A stretch of DNA of 64,000 bases from Thermoplasma sp. Kam2015. Its GTDB lineage: Archaea > Thermoplasmatota > Thermoplasmata > Thermoplasmatales > Thermoplasmataceae. This document shows positions 58,253 through 64,000 of this stretch, in pieces (the first letter of the stretch is position 1; every line of letters starts with the position of its first letter). Under the pieces are notes generated by a model that saw only the letters and a list, made by a program, of their open reading frames with translations, made no database searches and was not told the origin of the DNA. The position numbers were made by a program, and so were the translations under genes. The stretch covers positions 31,944-95,943 of the forward strand of contig NZ_QJSM01000021.1 in NCBI RefSeq assembly GCF_003205235.1, read 5' to 3'.

Positions 58253-59431
58253 TCAGATCACCTTCTTCACATTTATCCAGTAAACACCGCTTGATTCGTT
58301 TCTCACGGTATCGGCTATTTTCTCAATATCCTCTACCCTTACATCCCGACCTCCAATTCCAACTATGAAGCTGGATACAGGGATATTGATCTTGCCGTAC
58401 AGTGCCGAAACGATCTCAGAGTATGTTGCACCCGCGTAACCGAAGCTGACCGATCTGTCTATAACGCCGGCGGCTTTTATGTTCTTGAGATCTTCCAGTA
58501 TATCGTCATACGGGAATGGTCTGAAGTATCTTATACGTATGAGGCCAATGTTAAGTCCTTTCTCTCTGAGTTTGTCTACCACGAATCTTGCAGTGGATGC
58601 AACTGTTCCCATCGCAATCAGCGCATAATCTGCATCATCCATCCTGTATCTCTCAACCAGCCCACCGTAATTGGTATCGAACATCTGATTGAACTTCTCA
58701 GTCTCATCCTTTATGACTCTCACGGCCTTATTCATGGAATCTACCATGTCCTTCTTGAGCTCCATGAATGTACCATCCGGCGTATCATAGGATCCGTATC
58801 CCATCGGATTGCCAATATCTATCCTGAATTTCAGATCCAGGTCCGGCAGGTAGTCGTTGATCAGATCCTGATCCCTGAGGGTAACAGGTTCCGATGTATG
58901 TGAAAGTATGAACGCGTCCTCCATTGACATGAGCGGGAGCATAACCTCAGAGTTCTCGGCGATCTTGTAGCCCATTATTATGGTGTCCATTGCCTCCTGG
59001 TTTGATTCGCTGTATACCTGCATCCAGCCGGTATCTCTCTGGTTGATCGTATCGCTCTGGTCTGCCCATATATTCCATGGCGGGCCTATTGCTCTGTTAA
59101 CGACGCTCATAACTATTGGAAGACGCTGTCCTGAGACCCAATGAAGCATCTCATGCATGTATAGCAGACCGTGTGAGCTTGTCGCTGTGTACGATCTTAC
59201 GCCTGTCAGCTCTGAAGCAAATACGGCTGCGAGGGCGCTGTGTTCGCTTTCAACTTCCACATACTTTGCGTCAAGCTCATCATTCGCGATCATGCTGGCC
59301 AGTTTTTCAACGATGGTTGTCTGCGGCGTGATCGGATATGCCGAGATGAACTTCACACGTGCCAGCTTCGCACCATAGGCTACCGCGTCGTTACCGGTCA
59401 TTATTGTTTTAAATTCTGTGACAGATTTCAT
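58253..59431 (-). CDS. porA: Pyruvate:ferredoxin oxidoreductase, alpha subunit
   Basis: The 392 residues begin with a GNDAVAYGAKLARVKFISAYPITPQTTIVE segment that binds the substrate side of ThDP, and VESEHSALAAVFASE follows. The start ATG overlaps the porD stop codon, with GAGGTGATC just before it. It lies directly before porB, whose start is adjacent to its stop. Confidence 0.93.
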   Translation of the reverse strand: MKSVTEFKTIMTGNDAVAYGAKLARVKFISAYPITPQTTIVEKLASMIANDELDAKYVEVESEHSALAAVFASELTGVRSYTATSSHGLLYMHEMLHWVSGQRLPIVMSVVNRAIGPPWNIWADQSDTINQRDTGWMQVYSESNQEAMDTIIMGYKIAENSEVMLPLMSMEDAFILSHTSEPVTLRDQDLINDYLPDLDLKFRIDIGNPMGYGSYDTPDGTFMELKKDMVDSMNKAVRVIKDETEKFNQMFDTNYGGLVERYRMDDADYALIAMGTVASTARFVVDKLREKGLNIGLIRIRYFRPFPYDDILEDLKNIKAAGVIDRSVSFGYAGATYSEIVSALYGKINIPVSSFIVGIGGRDVRVEDIEKIADTVRNESSGVYWINVKKVI

Positions 59432-59718
59432 TCGATCACCTCAAACTCCATATCTATGCATTTTTCTGGACATTCGTTTGCACAGATCCCACAACCCTTG
59501 CAGAAGCTGTAGTTGATCACGGGATACTCCATCTTCGCTATCCTCTCATTTGGCGCACTTTCATCTCCGTTTTCTATCTCTATAGCATTATCTGGGCAGT
59601 ATTTCCAGCATATCATGCATCTTATGCACTTATCATACTGGATGGTCGGCCTCTGTATGCGCCAGCTATCGGTTGGATGGTTTCTGGTAGATACGGTCGA
59701 TACCGGAACAAGCACCAT
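59428..59718 (-). CDS. porD: Pyruvate:ferredoxin oxidoreductase, delta (ferredoxin) subunit
   Basis: A bis-[4Fe-4S] subunit with two C-x2-C-x2-C-x3-C motifs (CIRCMICWKYCP and CKGCGICANECP). I chose the ATG at 59718, since AAGGTGAGG precedes it; a GTG at 59727 is the longest start. It transfers electrons from the catalytic subunits to ferredoxin. Confidence 0.93.
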   Translation of the reverse strand: MVLVPVSTVSTRNHPTDSWRIQRPTIQYDKCIRCMICWKYCPDNAIEIENGDESAPNERIAKMEYPVINYSFCKGCGICANECPEKCIDMEFEVIE

Positions 59719-59723
59719 ATTCC

Positions 59724-60287
59724 TCACCTTACCTCCATCTTCTTAAGCATCTTGACAGAATCATAAGCTTCCCTTACCGCATCCATATTTTCTTTTATCT
59801 TCCCAGGAACGTTGGTTCTTGTGGCCTCAAGAACGCTTTCGAGGGATACGAGTCCAGTGACCTTTGCGAAGGCTCCGAGCATTGAAGTATTGATGACAGG
59901 ATTGGCTCTGCTTCCAAGGCCATGCTTCACCGCTATGGAAACAGCATCAACTGTGGCGACATTTGCATCTATATTAAATTCACTTGGATCCTTTGGAGAA
60001 TTGATAATAACGATACCGTTGTCCTTTAAGCCTTCAGTGACGTTCGACGTTCTGAGCACATAAGTATCGAGAACAACGACGATATCGGGATTATATATCT
60101 GGCTCTTAAGGTATATCTCAGAATCGTCTATCCTGGTGAAGGCCGTCACGGGTGCGCCCCTTCGTTCAGTACCAAAGAACGGAAAGGATACTACGTATTT
60201 TCCTTCCGCAAAGGCTGCCGCTGCCAATATTCGACTGGCAGTTACCGCTCCTTGACCGCCTCTTCCATGGAATCTAATCTCATACAT
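59724..60287 (-). CDS. porG: Pyruvate:ferredoxin oxidoreductase, gamma subunit
   Basis: The 187 residues start YEIRFHGRGGQGAVTASRILAAAA, the hallmark of the gamma subunit domain, with FPFFGTERRGAPVTAF. It is the first gene of the operon; a TATA-like AATTAAATATT lies some 38 nt before the ATG. Confidence 0.93.
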   Translation of the reverse strand: MYEIRFHGRGGQGAVTASRILAAAAFAEGKYVVSFPFFGTERRGAPVTAFTRIDDSEIYLKSQIYNPDIVVVLDTYVLRTSNVTEGLKDNGIVIINSPKDPSEFNIDANVATVDAVSIAVKHGLGSRANPVINTSMLGAFAKVTGLVSLESVLEATRTNVPGKIKENMDAVREAYDSVKMLKKMEVR

Positions 60288-60534
60288 CTTTATCGATTGA
60301 TGATTACTGCTTCGAATATTTAATTATTCCTTGTTATAACTATTCTTTTCAGAAATTATTTAATTATATGAGATCCGAAAAATTGATTCAATTTTTGAGT
60401 AATAACCTACAACTGTAATTATGATATTATATGAATAGACTAATAAATTGCATATAAAATTTGAAATAACTTTAAATAGAACGTCCTCTTCATTTAAATA
60501 TTAGAATACAATATCTATTATCATTTCTCAAATG

Positions 60535-61122
60535 TTAAATTGGATTGAAATCCGAACCGATGATCTCCGAGATTTTCCAAGAATCTGAAAATTCCAACTT
60601 CATTACATATCCATTATCAAATATGACTCTTCTTTCATTGCTACCTGTTAACGTGTTGTATATGGCTCTCATAACTCCACCATGCGTCACAATAAGCGAA
60701 CGATCCTTATTCCTGAATTTATCCAGTGTCTTCATGACTCTATCCACGAAATCTGGCCAGGGTTCAACCATTGGAATCTTCTCTATGGATCTGGAACCGA
60801 TGAATATATCGACCACACCGAATGCCTCTCTGATCTGTTCATTTGTCTTACCATCCATTAATCCCAGATCGCGTTCGTTGAAGCCCCTGATCGCCTCGAT
60901 CTCACCGATACCCAGTATGGAGGCTGCCTCTGTGGCAGATCTTATAGATCTCGCAAGACAGCTGGAATAAATACCTTTTATCCCCTTATCTTTGAAAAAA
61001 CTGATCCTTTCCCTGAAGTGGGCCATGCTTTCTTCAGGAATGCTACTATCGCTGATACCCTGCCACTTTCCCTCTATGTTCATAATAGTCCTTGCATGTC
61101 TCATTAGATAAATGTAAGCCAT
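60535..61122 (-). CDS. Histidine phosphatase family protein
   Basis: A 195-residue protein with the N-terminal motif LMRHARTIMN (RHA in place of the usual RHG) and a second His in VTHGGVMRAIY. The family covers phosphoglycerate mutases and phosphatases. It follows the 121-residue protein gene after six bases and is likely co-transcribed with it. Confidence 0.8.
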   Translation of the reverse strand: MAYIYLMRHARTIMNIEGKWQGISDSSIPEESMAHFRERISFFKDKGIKGIYSSCLARSIRSATEAASILGIGEIEAIRGFNERDLGLMDGKTNEQIREAFGVVDIFIGSRSIEKIPMVEPWPDFVDRVMKTLDKFRNKDRSLIVTHGGVMRAIYNTLTGSNERRVIFDNGYVMKLEFSDSWKISEIIGSDFNPI

Positions 61123-61128
61123 AATGCT

Positions 61129-61494
61129 TCACTGTTTCTTTCTGAACCCTCTCAGCTGAGCATCATACAGAAATCCAAGCTGCCTGAGATCCTCCTTCAG
61201 TTTGTTGAATTCATCTGTATTCAGTCTCTTGACTATCCTAACCGTATCGTTATCAACCTGAAGGGCATCTCCATATTTTGATGTGATATCCTTAATGGCA
61301 TCTTGCTTCCTTGGAACCGTTTCCTCCGGTACCTGTTTCTCCTCTACCTGATTTTCCTGTATCCAGTAATAATAAGGTCTGGCGACCAGTTGGAGTATTG
61401 CGAGCCTGACATTCACATCCTGATCGTGGAATTTCTGATTGATCTTTGACCATATGCCTGAAACATAATCAAGATACGCGTCCAGATTATCCAT
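61129..61494 (-). CDS. Unknown small protein
   Basis: The 121 residues are charged and mostly helical, with an acidic central linker (QVEEKQVPEETVPRKQD) and a basic tail (GFRKKQ). I recognise no family. It starts 46 bases from the divergent 66-residue gene, and TTTTTTAAT about 26 nt upstream supports the start. It is the first of two genes in this small operon. Confidence 0.65.
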   Translation of the reverse strand: MDNLDAYLDYVSGIWSKINQKFHDQDVNVRLAILQLVARPYYYWIQENQVEEKQVPEETVPRKQDAIKDITSKYGDALQVDNDTVRIVKRLNTDEFNKLKEDLRQLGFLYDAQLRGFRKKQ

Positions 61495-61540
61495 AATTTA
61501 GTATAACAGACTCATTAAAAAAGTAAACTATTAATTTTCA

Positions 61541-61741
61541 GTGAGTCAGAAACTTGTACCTGTTCTGAAAATTCAACATGATGTCTCGTATCGATTCACA
61601 AATACATCAGAATATGGCGTATTTGTCGATGATTTTAAGACTCTGAAAAAAAGATTCGTTAAGGGTTTGGAGGAAGCTGTAAATCTATCCTCCGGACAGG
61701 AGATACATGGACTTCCTATCAAAAGAAAGACTTATAAATAA
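61541..61741 (+). CDS. Unknown small protein
   Basis: A 66-residue basic protein, GTG start, with no recognisable family. A TATA-like ATTAAAAAA about 26 nt upstream, within a 46-base divergent region, supports it as a real gene. It ends at the TTATAAATA element that may promote the RNA described next. Confidence 0.5.
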   Translation: MSQKLVPVLKIQHDVSYRFTNTSEYGVFVDDFKTLKKRFVKGLEEAVNLSSGQEIHGLPIKRKTYK

Positions 61742-61764
61742 CACTTCCACATATCCTTTGTATC

Positions 61765-61945
61765 CTCCATGATAACCAAGTGGATGATAACTGAGTAGGA
61801 CCGGTGCGATCCGAATACACGTCTGTGAAGATAACGCTGGCGGGATATCTGAGCCGGTAGGGCATTAGCTAAGTGCCATTGAAGCACGAAGATCCGATAC
61901 TTCAGCTGATGGGTGGCTCGCTATAGCCTGTATAAATTCAGATGA
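61765..61945 (+). ncRNA. Probable structured non-coding RNA upstream of tRNA-Leu
   Basis: CTTATAAATA at 61731-61740 is a good TATA box that would start transcription near 61765. Downstream, four local hairpins follow in order: CTGGC/GCCGG (61837-61857), GGCATT/AGTGCC (61861-61877), TTGAAG/CTTCAG (61879-61905, one GU) and GGCT/AGCC (61915-61928), ending just before tRNA-Leu. No open frame of note exists. It matches none of the RNAs I can recognise (5S, 7S, RNase P). It may be a guide RNA or a long 5' leader of the tRNA. Confidence 0.35.
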
Positions 61946-61949
61946 CGAA

Positions 61950-62034
61950 GCGGAGGTTGTCGAGACTGGCCAAAGGCGATGGATTTAGGGTCCATTCCCG
62001 AAGGGGTTCGAGGGTTCAAATCCCTCCCTCCGCA
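61950..62034 (+). tRNA. tRNA-Leu (anticodon TAG)
   Basis: Acceptor GCGGAGG pairs with CCTCCGC, with discriminator A. The anticodon stem ATGGA/TCCAT encloses TTTAGGG, giving TAG for CUA/CUG. The long variable arm is that of a class II leucine tRNA. It is 85 bases, without intron or encoded CCA, and one base (in the anticodon) different from the tRNA-Leu(CAG) at 48361-48445. Confidence 0.94.
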
Positions 62035-62972
62035 TACTTCTTTTTGGATCAATGCGTTAATTCATTATCGATCATATCATCTTTTGTTCAAAATGTTTTG
62101 TTTTAAATATATATTTAAAATCTTGTTTCTTCAGCACATATACGATAGAATCAACATTCAATACCTCCAGAGAGATTATGCAGAAGCCTTTAATCTTCTG
62201 AAATGAAGATTACCGCAGAGGAGGTCGTTATTCCTTCTTCTGCATCTATACCCTTTCAATGACAATTCTATTTACGCTATTTCTTCTTTTTTCAATACGT
62301 TGTTCCACAGGAATTTTTGACAACGACACACATCATGAAAGTCTGTGAATGCCCATATTAACAATGGATGTAAGGACGTGGGACTCGCCACAGAAGCGAC
62401 CTACTCAATCGGAAAAGTTTTTACTTGGTACACTAAGTCGGTGTTCCCAGAAGGTTACATAATGAGGATGGTGATAACATACTCATCCTATCATCGTTCT
62501 AAATATTTTATATGAGGTTAATCATTGCAATTATACCTGGCGCATCGTTACGCAGGTCATATTTCCTTTAAACTTATACAATAATCATATTCCTCCCTAC
62601 GATTCTGACACTTGCTATATCTTTAAGCCTCCTGTAATTATTTATATAGAAAAAAATTCCGGGTTCAAACCGTATAGTCCTGCTAAGCCCTCAGATTTTA
62701 TTTCGCCTGTGAGACAATCTATAATATAGAATACGTTTAAAAGACCATCATACCATATCGATTCTATTATTGTGAATTACCCCTAATTTTCCCATCTGAT
62801 TCTCACATTTGTATTTTTGCATATCTTTATAATGATATCGATTTGAGCCCTTGGGTCTACAAGGCCCTGGGAATATTTCACGACCTGCATGAAAGATATT
62901 TCATAAAAACTGGCAAAAGCTCTCTTAATAAAAGTAGTTCAATCGATTCATTCGTGATACGGAGTGTTGCAG
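62035..62972. other. Gene-poor stretch downstream of tRNA-Leu
   Basis: More than 900 A/T-rich bases without a full gene. One segment, 62345-62490, shows short protein-like traces described in a separate entry. The rest holds nothing I can name. Confidence 0.5.
62345..62490 (+). mobile_element. Possible degenerate IS200/IS605-type remnant
   Basis: Near 62349 a frame reads SVNAHINNGCKD, and after a one-base shift MDVRTWDSPQKRPTQSEK, which together look like the end of an OrfB/TnpB-type protein (compare the NAAxNI motif). The inverted arms AGGATG (62465-62470) and CATCCT (62484-62489) just after it could be an end hairpin. The trace is short and the assignment weak. Confidence 0.3.
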
Positions 62973-63572
62973 CTAAAATTGTTCTGAACTATCGAGTTTC
63001 TCAATAAGAAGAAGAATGCCTCCTGGCTCTCTTATAGTTTTTCTTCTTGGATCTTCTTTTAGAATTTCTAGAATCTTCGAGCTCTCTTCATGGATCTTTC
63101 CCAAGTCCAACGTTAGTCCAAATACATAGATCTTGCGCTCATTAGATATGTAGATCCTTACTGGATTTGGGAATGGGCTCATGGCCTCATTATCGGAAAA
63201 GACCATGTTGAATGCGATTCTTTGAGATCTTTTGCATATATTCTTCCTGACGCTGAAGCTTAGTCTATCCAATCTCTCATCAAATTGTTCCATGGCGTTT
63301 CTTACATCGTTCTTCATGATCTCGCTTATGTCAATTGACCTGAAAATATCGGATAGCGATTGCCCCCTTTGATCTCTAAATTTTCTCTGGTTTTCATCTT
63401 CTCCGCTTATCGCTTTTCTGGGCTGAAGCATGTTCTTCAGCTGAGTGACCTCGTCTATTACCACTTTAATTAACGAATGTATCTCCATGTCTACCTGAAT
63501 CACATGCTCTTTTTCTGGTACCTTGGCTTTTTCGAATATCTTTTCTGCATTGATCCTTATTGATGAGGCCAA
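62973..63572 (-). CDS. Unknown protein of 199 residues
   Basis: The protein is charged and largely helical, with no family that I know. The TTG start at 63572 is doubtful: the frame stays open upstream for about 30 more codons (reading RSEFDFLESEIISIYLEG just before) without an ATG or GTG, so the gene could be 5'-truncated or use another start. It stands alone between two gene-poor stretches. Confidence 0.45.
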   Translation of the reverse strand: MASSIRINAEKIFEKAKVPEKEHVIQVDMEIHSLIKVVIDEVTQLKNMLQPRKAISGEDENQRKFRDQRGQSLSDIFRSIDISEIMKNDVRNAMEQFDERLDRLSFSVRKNICKRSQRIAFNMVFSDNEAMSPFPNPVRIYISNERKIYVFGLTLDLGKIHEESSKILEILKEDPRRKTIREPGGILLLIEKLDSSEQF

Positions 63573-64000
63573 CCAAGAAATTCCCTCTAGATATATGCTT
63601 ATTATCTCGCTTTCTAGGAAATCGAATTCTGATCTATTCTTAATGTATAAGCGCCTCGCGAGCTACTCCTCATCTGAATCTCCGTATCTTCATTTGAGCT
63701 AAGGGATTTCCGCTCATATTGGTATATCTCAGACAACATATATTGTGATGTACACGGGCCTGGATTCTGGCCGCCGGATCCTATTCACATATCATACCCC
63801 TTGGTTATCGTGGATGATACAAAAAAATATGGGAAGACAGTTCATAAATCATTCTATTAGGGGAAGTCCGTGTATCTCTTGTACGAAGAGGGAGTTTTAC
63901 CACTTCCCTCAAACTTACAGCTTTGTTTATAAACATACATGATGCGTCAGGCCATGAGGTAGGATATCATACTGTCCACGTAGGATGCCTGCTGCATTAT
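63573..64000. other. Gene-poor window end
   Basis: About 430 bases without a firm gene. It contains the second copy of the short repeat. A gene may begin beyond the window. Confidence 0.4.
63745..63771 (+). repeat. Short dispersed repeat, copy 2 (possible mobile-element remnant)
   Basis: TGATGTACACGGGCCTGG at 63747-63764 matches copy 1 at 28410-28427 with one mismatch. It also opens a frame MMYTGLDS that soon becomes unrecognisable. The shared start suggests two decayed copies of one element. Confidence 0.4.

Noticed and set aside
61741..61949. 5S rRNA, SRP RNA or RNase P RNA before tRNA-Leu
   Set aside because: None of the conserved core sequences of these RNAs is visible; it is left as an unassigned structured RNA candidate.
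1..64000. CRISPR array or defence system
   Set aside because: I saw no regularly spaced direct repeats of the right size and no cas, restriction or toxin-antitoxin signatures.

Overview
The window looks like a chromosomal segment of a Thermoplasma-type euryarchaeon. The strongest indicators are the gene repertoire: a tricorn-interacting aminopeptidase (F3-like) of 780 codons, a glyceraldehyde dehydrogenase of the non-phosphorylating Entner-Doudoroff route, an AldT-like aldohexose dehydrogenase ending in the ...ISTP tail, an archaeal trp operon, MCM, Orc1/Cdc6, TrmB and a four-subunit pyruvate:ferredoxin oxidoreductase. Many first genes have an AT-rich TATA-like element about 26 nt before the start codon (leaderless transcripts), whereas genes inside operons often carry GGTGA-type Shine-Dalgarno sites. 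From memory the F3 protein is close to, but not identical with, that of T. acidophilum, so I assign the genus and not the species. No database search was possible.

Layout. 1-2947: MCM (5' end outside the window), a DUF424 protein and a UbiE/MenG-like methyltransferase. 2989-8388: a trp operon, orfX-trpA-trpD-trpF-trpE-trpG-trpC, with overlapping genes, a 22-bp palindrome at its promoter, no recognisable trpB and an apparent one-base frameshift in trpA. 8482-13404: glyceraldehyde dehydrogenase, an MFS transporter and an aldehyde:ferredoxin oxidoreductase. 13533-20930: serine hydroxymethyltransferase, a four-CBS protein, a TldD/TldE protease pair and the F3 aminopeptidase. 20988-27744 (minus strand): a pyruvate-oxidase-like TPP enzyme, a small Cys-rich protein, ROK glucokinase, chorismate synthase, a histidine phosphatase, an atypical SDR and a GNAT protein. 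28237: tRNA-Arg.

28884-41471 reads as a sugar island: D-aldohexose (mannose) dehydrogenase, mannonate dehydratase, a TrmB regulator, a family-1 glycosidase, a large membrane-anchored double beta-propeller protein and a five-gene Opp/Dpp-class ABC importer. Together they could import oligosaccharides, hydrolyse them and feed hexoses into the non-phosphorylative pathway, whose lower step (glyceraldehyde dehydrogenase) is also in this window.

41768-53000: rhodanese, an ABC-2 exporter, a polytopic membrane protein, PheS, a membrane protein, tRNA-Leu(CAG), FolC, Orc1/Cdc6 and glutamate dehydrogenase. 53109-55509: a glycerophosphodiester / glycerol-3-phosphate cluster. 55527-60287: a radical SAM/SPASM protein, a methyltransferase and the porGDAB operon. 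60535-64000: a phosphatase and small unknown proteins, a probable structured RNA, a second tRNA-Leu(TAG) almost identical to the first, and then a gene-poor stretch with degenerate mobile-element-like traces.
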